A stretch of 5,865 nucleotides of DNA, from positions 1 through 5,865 of the forward strand of contig JAAEOI010000427.1 of NCBI GenBank assembly GCA_024244665.1, written 5' to 3'. Origin of the DNA: Bacteroidota bacterium (GTDB taxonomy: Bacteria; Bacteroidota; Bacteroidia; Bacteroidales; GCA-2748055). The translations under genes were made by a program, and so were the position numbers. Positions within the stretch are counted from its first letter, which is position 1. Every line of letters starts with the position of its first letter. Positions 1 through 5,865 of the stretch are shown here, one piece after another. Under the pieces are notes generated by a model. The model did not search any database. It was not told the DNA's origin and saw nothing but the letters and a program-made list of their open reading frames with translations.

Positions 1-2310
1 AATCCGGCCATTGATGCAAAAATGAAGCACAACCATGATGTGTATCAATCCATTGTCAGGTCATACGGTTTTGACTATGCAGACGGAATTTACATGGGTA
101 ATGTGAAAGAGTTGAGAAATGAGGCCTTAAATGTCCATAACCTGGAATGGACCGTGGACAAGGCCAGGAAGTTCATTGAGCAGGAAAAGGATAATCCATT
201 TTTCCTTTTCTTCAATACCACCTTGCACCACGGCCCTGCACCATGGGGACGCAATGTTGGGAAATACTTGAGCAGCTTTGATGCGGATCCAAAATTAACC
301 GGCGAAGGCTTCATTGATACCCTCTGGGATTTTATGCCCACCAGGCAGGAGATCCAGGACAAATATGTTGCAGAAGGACTCCCTGAGAGAGATGCATATG
401 CACTTTTGCTTGATGAAGGGATAAAAGCAATCTATGATAAGATCGTTGAATTGAACCTGGACGAGAACACGCTTATCATATTTATACCTGATCATGGAAG
501 TTGGAGGCACGGGAAGGCTACATTACACGACTATGGATTAAAAGTTCCCATGCTAATGTACTGGAAAGGAGCAATTACAGCAGGCTCAGTGTATGACGGA
601 CTTGTACAGACCGTTGATTTCCTACCAACCATACTGGACATGACTGGTGTTGAGCAACCGGCCGGACTGGAAACCGATGGAATGAGCCTTAAAACCATCA
701 TTGAAACCGGTGCAGGTGAGGCCCATGCCTCATTATTCGGGGAGCTGGGATATTCCAGGGCAGTAAAGACGAAAGAGTGGAAATATATCGCAGTTCGTTA
801 CCCTGAAGATGTACAGGAGAAGATTGACAGGGGAGGAACGTTTGCCGGCTACCAGGGAGAGATTCTGGACTATCCATATTTAACGCAAAACAGTCATCTG
901 GGACATTACGCATCAAAGAAGAACCCGCACTATTTTGAACTGGATCAGCTATACGACCTTCATGCAGATTCAGCCGAAACTGTGAATGTGTTCAATCAAC
1001 ACCCAGAAGTTGTTTCTCAAATGCGCGAATTGCTTTTGGGTTATCTTCAAAGCTTTGAAAACAGGCCTTTCGGTGAGTTTACACTGACAACAGCGGATCC
1101 TCCGCAACGGGCACATACTCCGGATCCGATAGACGGTGCCACAGATGAGGGAATTTCACGTACAATAAGTTGGACCAGTGAGTATAAGGCCACCTCCCAC
1201 GATATATACTTTGGCACCACAAATCCTCCTCCCTTTGTGGCAAACCAGGAATCAATAGAATTTGATCCGGGGCCACTGGAAAGCGCTGCTACCTACTACT
1301 GGAGAATCGACGAAATAAACGCAAACGGTTCAACCACAGGGGATGTATGGTCATTCGAGACCCAATCAATTCTGGCAGGAAAAGCAAGCAATCCATCTCC
1401 TGAATATAATGCTACATATGTGCGAAAGAATACACTTCTGGAATGGGAGAAAGCCAGCAACGCAGACTCCTATAAGCTACATATGGGGACTGGAAGTCTG
1501 AATTACTTAGATGAGATTACCGGCCTTTCCTACGATCCGGGAGATCTAAAGAGTAACACCTTCTATTTCTGGCGAGTGGATGCTGTAAACACTACCGGGG
1601 CGATCACAGAGGGAGATATATGGGTTTTTACATCAGGATACGGGAATATTGCTCCCGAAGCAGATATATCAGTATCCAGCTCTTCAGACAATACCACATT
1701 TGCCAGGGAGAATGTCAAAGACGGCATCTATCTTATGGGCAACATAGGGGAATGGAAATCTGACGGGGAATCAACTCCCTGGCTGGAATTAGCATGGTCC
1801 GAAGATGCCGTTGTGGATAGGATCACTTTATATGACAGGGTCGGCGCCTCATCGCAGATTGTAGATGGAGAGATCGAGTTCAGCGATGGCAGTATCATCG
1901 AAACTGGTACCCTGCCTCCCAGTGGCAGTAAAAAGAGTCTGGAATTTGCCCCCAGGGAGATCTCTTCGTTGAAGCTCACTGTTACCGAAGGGACCGGAGA
2001 GATTGGCCTGGCAGAGATGGAGGTTTATGATACCGTTATGTATCATCCCGATGCTGTTGTCACAACAGATATGATCAATTTCCAGATTTTCCCCAACCCT
2101 GCAACCGGAAAGCTCGTTGCGCTTACCGGTCTGTCCAATGATGGAGCAAACAAAATAAATATCTATAACATTAATGGGGAACTAACTTATGTCTATCTGG
2201 CAGATGGAGCAACAATCAATCTTGATCTTTCAAACCTCCACAAAGGCGTCTATTTTATTCAGGTAAATAACAATTTGTACCGTCAGACCAGAAAATTGAT
2301 CATCATATAG
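1..2310 (+). CDS. Secreted sulfatase with FN3-like, discoidin-like and T9SS sorting domains (5' partial)
   Basis: The frame is open from the first base, so this is the C-terminal 769 residues of a longer protein; the ATG at 22 is internal. Residues about 1-352 match the second half of an alkaline-phosphatase-fold sulfatase, which hydrolyses sulfate esters on glycans. Visible landmarks are LHHGP (His76-His77), the metal-site motif PDHG (Asp164-His165) and RHGKATLHDYGLKVP (Lys172), the family's usual lysine and 'YxxGxRVP' region. The Cys/Ser-x-Pro-x-Arg formylglycine site must lie upstream, unseen. Two fibronectin-III-like modules follow (about 365-456 and 460-546), each with a YYWRIDEINANG- or FWRVDAVNTTG-like strand. 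A discoidin-like beta-sandwich (about 549-677) and a type A T9SS sorting domain (about 694-769, starting near FPNPATG and ending KLIII) complete it. The tail predicts export by T9SS to the surface or medium. The next gene, GH92, is co-directional after 155 bp, suggesting joint glycan degradation. Substrate and sulfatase subfamily cannot be assigned from this part. Confidence 0.93.
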   Translation, partial: NPAIDAKMKHNHDVYQSIVRSYGFDYADGIYMGNVKELRNEALNVHNLEWTVDKARKFIEQEKDNPFFLFFNTTLHHGPAPWGRNVGKYLSSFDADPKLTGEGFIDTLWDFMPTRQEIQDKYVAEGLPERDAYALLLDEGIKAIYDKIVELNLDENTLIIFIPDHGSWRHGKATLHDYGLKVPMLMYWKGAITAGSVYDGLVQTVDFLPTILDMTGVEQPAGLETDGMSLKTIIETGAGEAHASLFGELGYSRAVKTKEWKYIAVRYPEDVQEKIDRGGTFAGYQGEILDYPYLTQNSHLGHYASKKNPHYFELDQLYDLHADSAETVNVFNQHPEVVSQMRELLLGYLQSFENRPFGEFTLTTADPPQRAHTPDPIDGATDEGISRTISWTSEYKATSHDIYFGTTNPPPFVANQESIEFDPGPLESAATYYWRIDEINANGSTTGDVWSFETQSILAGKASNPSPEYNATYVRKNTLLEWEKASNADSYKLHMGTGSLNYLDEITGLSYDPGDLKSNTFYFWRVDAVNTTGAITEGDIWVFTSGYGNIAPEADISVSSSSDNTTFARENVKDGIYLMGNIGEWKSDGESTPWLELAWSEDAVVDRITLYDRVGASSQIVDGEIEFSDGSIIETGTLPPSGSKKSLEFAPREISSLKLTVTEGTGEIGLAEMEVYDTVMYHPDAVVTTDMINFQIFPNPATGKLVALTGLSNDGANKINIYNINGELTYVYLADGATINLDLSNLHKGVYFIQVNNNLYRQTRKLIII

Positions 2311-2393
2311 TCAATTCAGGTCTAATCAGATCCCAATCCAGTTTCATTTCCTATTCTGTTAATTAAACTTTAAGCGATTATTATGCCTCTGCT

Positions 2394-2423
2394 GTTATTT
2401 TTACAATTATGTTATTTTTTACA
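2394..2423 (+). repeat. Tandem 12/13-bp AT-rich direct repeat upstream of the GH92 gene
   Basis: GTTATTTTTACA at 2394-2405 is followed by GTTATTTTTTACA at 2411-2423, the two starts being 17 bp apart with ATTAT between. They lie 43-72 bp before the ATG at 2466, inside the 155-bp gap after the sulfatase. The spacing is short of two helical turns, so any role as paired regulator sites is only a possibility. A 10-T run follows at 2430-2439. I see no clear Bacteroidota promoter (TAnnTTTG) and no strong terminator in this gap. Confidence 0.4.
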
Positions 2424-2465
2424 GCAAAGTTTTTTTTTTAGAATCCAACACACCTTCTTATCGTG

Positions 2466-4718
2466 ATGAAATATAACGACCAAATAAAATTGAAACCAAT
2501 AAATCAGGGTGTTTTTCCCTCTATTCTTTTACTTGTATTGGGAGCATCCCTGATGCTCTCCTTCTCCTGTACCAGTTCCAGCGACCAGGAAGATGTTACA
2601 TCATATATAGATCCGACCATCGGAAATGTATCACGTTTCCTGGTGCCCACCTATCCCACATTTCATCTGCCAAATCAGATGCTGAGGATGGTGCCGCAAA
2701 AAAAGGACTATATTTCAGACGAGGTTGAGGCTTTTCCCCTCCATCTTGCCGGTCACAGGGATAAAGGTTTGTTCCTGATGAAAGTCGGGTCTGGAAATAT
2801 GTACATGGATCATGACCTGGAGGTGGTACATCCCTGGCACTATTCCACATACCTGGTAGAAGATGAAATACGGGTAAGTTTTACCCCGGGGGCAAAGAGT
2901 GCAATCTATAAGCTTGAATTTCCTGATAGCAGCAAAGGAGTGATATTGGTTCAGGGTACAACACTTTTTTCAGCCCAATCGGAAGAGAATGGAGCTTTTA
3001 CCCTGGAAGAGAAGATCGTATATAAAACCAGAGGCATATTCTCTGAAACACGAGAGATGACTGTATTTGTCTTTGGGCAGATTTGTGATGCCAGGGGAAG
3101 AGCTATAGATGCTGCTGAAATTATCAGCGAAAATGGCAAACTAATGATCGGGCTTCCGGAAGATACCCCTTCAACTGTTCAGATCAAGTATGCCTTATCC
3201 TACATCAGCTACGATCAGGCCAGGATCAACTACGCAAAAGAAGTTGCATCTGTGGAGTTTGATCAACTGGCAGCTTCCGGCAAGTCCAGGTGGGAAGAGA
3301 CCATGGGGCAGATCAGGGTAGACGGGGGGACAACTGCGCAAAAAAGAAGCTTCTATACCTCCCTCTACCGCACAAATGAAAGGATGGTTGATATCAATGA
3401 ATACGGCCAATATTACAGCGGTTACGATGGCCAGGTGCATAAAAGTGAACGTCCCTTTTATGTGGATGACTGGATCTGGGATACATACCTTGCGGCTCAT
3501 CCACTGAGGACAATTCTGGATCCTGAGATGGAGAACGACATGCTCAACTCCTATACATTAATGTATGAACAGAGTGGGTGGATGCCAACCTTTCCGCAGG
3601 TCCACGGAAACCATATGTGCATGAATGCCTATCATTCGTCTGCAATCTTTATTGATGCCTACAGGAAAGGCCTCAAGGACTATAATGTGGAGAGTGCATA
3701 TGAAGGAATCAGGAAGAATCTGATGGAGGGTACATTTATACCCTGGAGGCAGGGTACTCCACGCAGACCCATTGATGACTTCTATCACCAGCATGGATAT
3801 TTCCCTTCGCTGAAAGTAGGAGAAGAGGAGACTGAAGCCCAGATGGATGGATTTGAAAAGAGGCAGCCGGTATCGGTTTCGTTGGGAATAAACTACGACT
3901 TCTGGGCACTGTCGGAACTTGCAGGTGAACTTGGGAAAATGGAAGAACATGAGAAATTCGCACTATATGCAGAAGATTATAAAAAGCTGTGGCATCCCGG
4001 GCACAGGCTCTTTATACCAAGAGATGAGGAGGGAGAGTGGATCGACATCAATCCAAAATCCGACGGCGGACCGGGATATAGGAATTACTATGATGAAAAC
4101 AATGGCTGGACCTATGCATGGGATGTGAAGCATGATATTGACGGTTTAATCCAGCTACTGGGAGGCAGGGAAGAAGCTGAGGCTCGTCTGGACCAGTTAT
4201 TCCGGGAACCCCTGGGTATGAGAAAAAGGGAGTTTTATCTGCACGGTTCCAATTCAACCGGCATGGTGGGACAGTTCTCCATGGGTAATGAACCCTCTTT
4301 CCACATACCCTATCTCTACAACTATTTCGGTGCGCCCTGGAAGACTCAACAAAAAATTCGTTTCCTTCTGGATGTTTGGTTCAAGGATAATATTTTCGGC
4401 ATCCCGGGTGATGAGGATGGTGGTGGAATGACCGCTTTTGTGGTGCTATCTTCCATGGGTATCTACCCGGTAACACCTGGGATCCCGGTCTACACAATCA
4501 CCAGTCCGGTTTTCGAAAAAGTAACAGTTCAACTGGACAATGGAAAAAAATTCACGGTAACCGCAAAGGGTGCCAGCAGGACCAAAAAGTACATTCAACA
4601 GGCATTTATTGATGGAGAAGAGATCTTCAGCCCATTCATTACGCATGAGCAGGTCATGTCTGGGGCGACCCTGGAATTGATACTTTCAGAATTACCCAAT
4701 AAGGAGTGGGGGAAGTAG
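2466..4718 (+). CDS. GH92 family exo-alpha-mannosidase, predicted surface lipoprotein
   Basis: GH92 enzymes are calcium-dependent, inverting exo-alpha-mannosidases that release mannose from N-glycans and mannans. The 750-residue length is typical. The N-terminus has a basic and hydrophobic signal with lipobox-like LSFSC; Cys35 is the probable lipidated residue, followed by the Ser/acid-rich TSSSDQED, which resembles Bacteroidota surface-export signals. YIDPTIG (47-53) opens the N-terminal beta-sandwich domain. The catalytic (alpha/alpha)6 domain includes FYTSLYR (from 296), DDWIWD (334-339), YYDENNGWTYAW, GNEPSFHIPYLYN and GIPGDEDGGGMTAF. By comparison with characterised GH92 enzymes, Glu544 in DENNGW is the likely general acid, and Asp649 and Asp651 in GDEDGG the likely base pair; all are present. 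The linkage (alpha-1,2 or another) cannot be read from sequence. A GTG at 2463 is directly in front of the ATG at 2466; I prefer the ATG. No Shine-Dalgarno sequence is visible. It probably acts with the upstream sulfatase. Confidence 0.93.
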   Translation: MKYNDQIKLKPINQGVFPSILLLVLGASLMLSFSCTSSSDQEDVTSYIDPTIGNVSRFLVPTYPTFHLPNQMLRMVPQKKDYISDEVEAFPLHLAGHRDKGLFLMKVGSGNMYMDHDLEVVHPWHYSTYLVEDEIRVSFTPGAKSAIYKLEFPDSSKGVILVQGTTLFSAQSEENGAFTLEEKIVYKTRGIFSETREMTVFVFGQICDARGRAIDAAEIISENGKLMIGLPEDTPSTVQIKYALSYISYDQARINYAKEVASVEFDQLAASGKSRWEETMGQIRVDGGTTAQKRSFYTSLYRTNERMVDINEYGQYYSGYDGQVHKSERPFYVDDWIWDTYLAAHPLRTILDPEMENDMLNSYTLMYEQSGWMPTFPQVHGNHMCMNAYHSSAIFIDAYRKGLKDYNVESAYEGIRKNLMEGTFIPWRQGTPRRPIDDFYHQHGYFPSLKVGEEETEAQMDGFEKRQPVSVSLGINYDFWALSELAGELGKMEEHEKFALYAEDYKKLWHPGHRLFIPRDEEGEWIDINPKSDGGPGYRNYYDENNGWTYAWDVKHDIDGLIQLLGGREEAEARLDQLFREPLGMRKREFYLHGSNSTGMVGQFSMGNEPSFHIPYLYNYFGAPWKTQQKIRFLLDVWFKDNIFGIPGDEDGGGMTAFVVLSSMGIYPVTPGIPVYTITSPVFEKVTVQLDNGKKFTVTAKGASRTKKYIQQAFIDGEEIFSPFITHEQVMSGATLELILSELPNKEWGK

Positions 4719-4763
4719 TTTTGAGGATTTAATGCTCCCGTTGGTAGAACTTTCCTTTGCTTC

Positions 4764-4880
4764 ACTGAATTCAGCCTAAAGATCCTGAAAGCAAAAAAAT
4801 TGATTTCCCAGAGTATGAGCAGAAAAGGTAATTGCTGGGATAATAGTTTGGCTGAGAGCTTCTTCAAAACAATAAAGGAA
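4764..4880 (+). pseudogene. Remnant of an IS3-family transposase (OrfB C-terminal part)
   Basis: This frame encodes TEFSLKILKAKKLISQ followed by SMSRKGNCWDNSLAESFFK and TIKE. SMSRKGNCWDN-(A/S)-x-AESFFK is the hallmark of the third catalytic block of IS3-family OrfB (rve/DDE integrase fold), and the Glu of AESFF is the catalytic E. Nothing of the first two Asp blocks or OrfA is recognisable upstream. The frame is closed by TGA at 4722, just after the GH92 stop. Downstream of TIKE the similarity stops and the frame reads into unrelated sequence to a TAA at 4923. It is therefore a short relic of about 39 codons, not a functional gene. No terminal inverted repeat was found for it. Confidence 0.85.
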
Positions 4881-4906
4881 CCGGAGCGAAGCGGAGCTCG
4901 ACGAAG

Positions 4907-5068
4907 TCAACACAGGTATTGCTAAATCTGATTAGAAATTCCATCCAGGCACTAGACGGGATTAGTACAGGATAAAGCATCTCGATCTTTACAGACAAGG
5001 ATGCTACAGGTGCACAGATCTCAGTGAAGTCTGACATTGGGAAAGGTGCGGAATTTCCGCCAGATTAG
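4907..5068 (+). pseudogene. Decayed histidine-kinase ATPase (HATPase_c) fragment
   Basis: One reading frame gives STQVLLNLIRNSIQALDG, which matches the N-box of a sensor histidine kinase ATP-binding domain (the Asn of LIRNSIQAL binds the Mg-ATP region). After an in-frame TAA at 4973 the same frame gives SISIFTDKDATG, then AQISVKSDIGKGAEF. The latter resembles the end of the domain, usually GGxIxVxSxxGKGSxF, before a TAG at 5066. The DxGxG and GTGLGL boxes that should lie between are missing, so about 50-70 codons appear to have been deleted in pieces while frame was kept. The dimerisation and sensor parts are also absent. It lies directly after the IS3 relic and before the IS4-type element. 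The N-box match is good; the later part is shorter and less certain. Confidence 0.6.
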
Positions 5069-5151
5069 TTGTAATATTAGTATTAATAGTCACTACTGTC
5101 CGACTAAAATAACATAGAAAAGAGAAGGGTACTCCCCGGAGGTTTCCCCTT

Positions 5152-5192
5152 CATGTTGTAGTTTTGTTTTTGCGAAACTTAACAACAACATG
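5152..5192 (+). promoter_or_regulatory. Hairpin sequestering the transposase start codon
   Basis: CATGTTGTAGTT (5152-5163) pairs with AACAACAACATG (5181-5192): 11 of 12 positions are Watson-Crick, with one A-A mismatch. The last three bases of the 3' arm are the transposase ATG. Inside the loop, GTTT (5166-5169) can also pair with AAAC (5175-5178). In other insertion sequences such as IS10 and IS50, similar structures block translation of transcripts that read in from outside; applying this role here is inference. A GGAGGT at 5138-5143 lies 8 nt before the hairpin. Confidence 0.65.
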
Positions 5193-5865
5193 AGTAAAAA
5201 TACGGAAATAAAGTTTGTCGGACAGCCGATCTTCAAACAGATAGTAGATTTGGTCGATACAGTGAACATAGAAAGCCTGGTAAGGAAGCACAACAGCGAC
5301 TATTACTACAAAGCATTCAAGAGCAGGACCCACCTGCTCACTATGCTGTTTGGTATACTGAGCCGCTGTGACTCAATGAACGAGATCTGTGAAGGGATGC
5401 GGGCTCTGGGAGGAAAGCTTAATCACCTGGGGATGAAAAGTGCTCCTGCAAAGAGTACAGCATGCGATGGATTACGCAACCGTGACAACAGATTCTTCGA
5501 AGAATTATACTTCAGTCTGGTTAAGAAGCACCAATCATCTTTGTCGGACAGCCGAACCTACGGGCTGACCTTCAAGGAGGTTCTTTTGATTGATTCTACC
5601 ACTATACGCTTATTCAGTGACATACTCAAAGGTGTTGGTCGCAACCCAAAGGGTGACGGAAAGAAAAAGGGTGGGCTGAAAGTGCATATGCTGATCGATG
5701 CAGTTCAATCGGTTGGACGGTTTATTAAAATCACGGCAGCCAAAGTACATGATCAGGACTTTTTGAAAAGCCTGGAATTAATCTCTCACAGCATGATTGT
5801 ATTTGACCGCGCTTACAATTATTACCACCAGTTTGCACTGTGGAGCACCAAACAGGTCTACTTTG
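5190..5865 (+). CDS. IS4-family transposase, 3' partial
   Basis: The frame from the ATG at 5190 stays open for 225 codons to the window edge, so the end is missing. An in-frame stop at 5115 and no other start codon before 5190 fix the choice. The first ~75 residues (KFVGQPIFKQIVDLVD onward) resemble the DUF4372 N-terminal domain found before the DDE domain in Bacteroidota IS4-family transposases. The DDE core begins with VLLIDSTTIRLF (first Asp, residue 135). It continues through GGLKVHMLIDA and ITAAKVHDQDFLK to MIVFDRAYNYY (second Asp, residue 206). The catalytic Glu of the Y-R-E-K signature should lie beyond the right edge. The enzyme would cut and paste its own element by DNA strand transfer. 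No frameshift or internal stop is seen, so the visible part is compatible with an active copy. Translation is probably restrained by the hairpin over its start. Confidence 0.9.
   Translation, partial: MSKNTEIKFVGQPIFKQIVDLVDTVNIESLVRKHNSDYYYKAFKSRTHLLTMLFGILSRCDSMNEICEGMRALGGKLNHLGMKSAPAKSTACDGLRNRDNRFFEELYFSLVKKHQSSLSDSRTYGLTFKEVLLIDSTTIRLFSDILKGVGRNPKGDGKKKGGLKVHMLIDAVQSVGRFIKITAAKVHDQDFLKSLELISHSMIVFDRAYNYYHQFALWSTKQVYF
5214..5229 (+). repeat. 16-bp direct repeat, copy 1 (TTTGTCGGACAGCCGA)
   Basis: This is identical to positions 5540-5555. It lies in the transposase gene and encodes FVGQP plus the first base of Ile. The core GTCGGACAG (5217-5225) is the reverse complement of CTGTCCGAC at the presumed element left end (5096-5104). 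Confidence 0.75.
5540..5555 (+). repeat. 16-bp direct repeat, copy 2 (TTTGTCGGACAGCCGA)
   Basis: This is identical to 5214-5229, 326 bp downstream, but in a different reading frame of the same transposase gene (here reading LSDSR). Conservation across two frames argues that protein sequence does not explain the match. Confidence 0.75.

Larger units (their letters stand above)
5096..5865 (+). mobile_element. IS4-family insertion sequence, left part (right end outside the window)
   Basis: The element is recognised by its transposase gene at 5190. The left end is placed near 5096, where CTGTCCGACTAAAATAA begins just after the decayed AT-rich flank; this is an estimate, because the matching right inverted repeat and target-site duplication lie beyond the window. 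The leader from 5096 to 5189 carries no gene. It contains a GC-rich patch CTCCCCGGAG and a strong hairpin that includes the transposase start codon. Confidence 0.7.

Noticed and set aside
90..1979. Several minus-strand open frames of 65-90 codons opposite the sulfatase
   Set aside because: They overlap a clearly conserved coding sequence, have no recognisable domains and no start context; they are shadow frames.
2391..2439. Possible intrinsic terminator: GCTGT/ACAGC arms followed by ten T
   Set aside because: The stem is only 5 bp with a 25-nt AT-rich loop, and is not adjacent to the T run; too weak to call.
2596..4646. Minus-strand frames up to 130 codons, and a 69-codon + strand frame at 3919-4128, inside GH92
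   Set aside because: GH92 motifs run continuously across these positions; the other frames give no recognisable protein features.
4595..4867. Minus-strand 90-codon frame spanning the GH92 end and the IS3 relic
   Set aside because: It crosses two unrelated + strand sequences with recognisable families, so it cannot be a conserved gene.
5036..5095. AT-rich repeats of ATTAGT/TAATATTAGTATTAATA as an origin or attachment site
   Set aside because: Short, low-complexity and without a partner repeat; more simply flanking DNA beside the insertion sequence.
5093..5333. Two minus-strand frames over the IS4 leader and transposase start
   Set aside because: They are antisense to a well-supported transposase and show no domain; no sign of an antisense protein. 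An antisense RNA is possible but no promoter was seen.

Overview
The window looks like chromosomal DNA of a glycan-degrading member of the Bacteroidota, probably a free-living or gut relative of the Bacteroidales or Marinilabiliales. Three observations support this: a type IX secretion (T9SS) C-terminal sorting domain on a sulfatase, a GH92 mannosidase carried as a lipoprotein, and weak or absent Shine-Dalgarno sequences before the genes. No rRNA, tRNA or CRISPR array is visible, so the lineage is inferred from protein architecture only.

Layout, left to right, with all recognised genes on the + strand. (1) Positions 1-2310 hold the 3' part of a large secreted sulfatase. The catalytic N-terminus with the formylglycine site lies off the left edge. 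The visible part has the metal- and sulfate-binding half, two fibronectin-III-like modules, a discoidin-like module and a T9SS tail. (2) Positions 2311-2465 are an AT-rich intergenic gap with a tandem 12/13-bp repeat. (3) Positions 2466-4718 hold a complete GH92 exo-alpha-mannosidase-type lipoprotein with its predicted catalytic acid and bases intact. (4) Positions 4719-5095 are a gene graveyard. They contain the tail of an IS3-type transposase, then a collapsed histidine-kinase ATPase domain with an in-frame stop and internal deletions. (5) From about 5096 to the right edge is the left part of an IS4-family insertion sequence. Its transposase starts at 5190 and runs out of the window. The start codon sits in the 3' arm of a strong hairpin.

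The sulfatase and mannosidase are adjacent, co-directional and both predicted to leave the cytoplasm. A reasonable inference is that they cooperate on a sulfated, mannose-containing glycan at or outside the cell surface: the sulfatase removes sulfate caps and GH92 then trims exposed alpha-mannose. No SusC/SusD pair or regulator is in view, so the locus cannot be confirmed as a polysaccharide utilisation locus. The right third shows repeated mobile-element activity next to the catabolic genes. I found no convincing wholly new system. The most interesting signals are the start-codon hairpin and repeated GTCGGACAG core in the IS4 element, and the layered IS3/histidine-kinase remnants.
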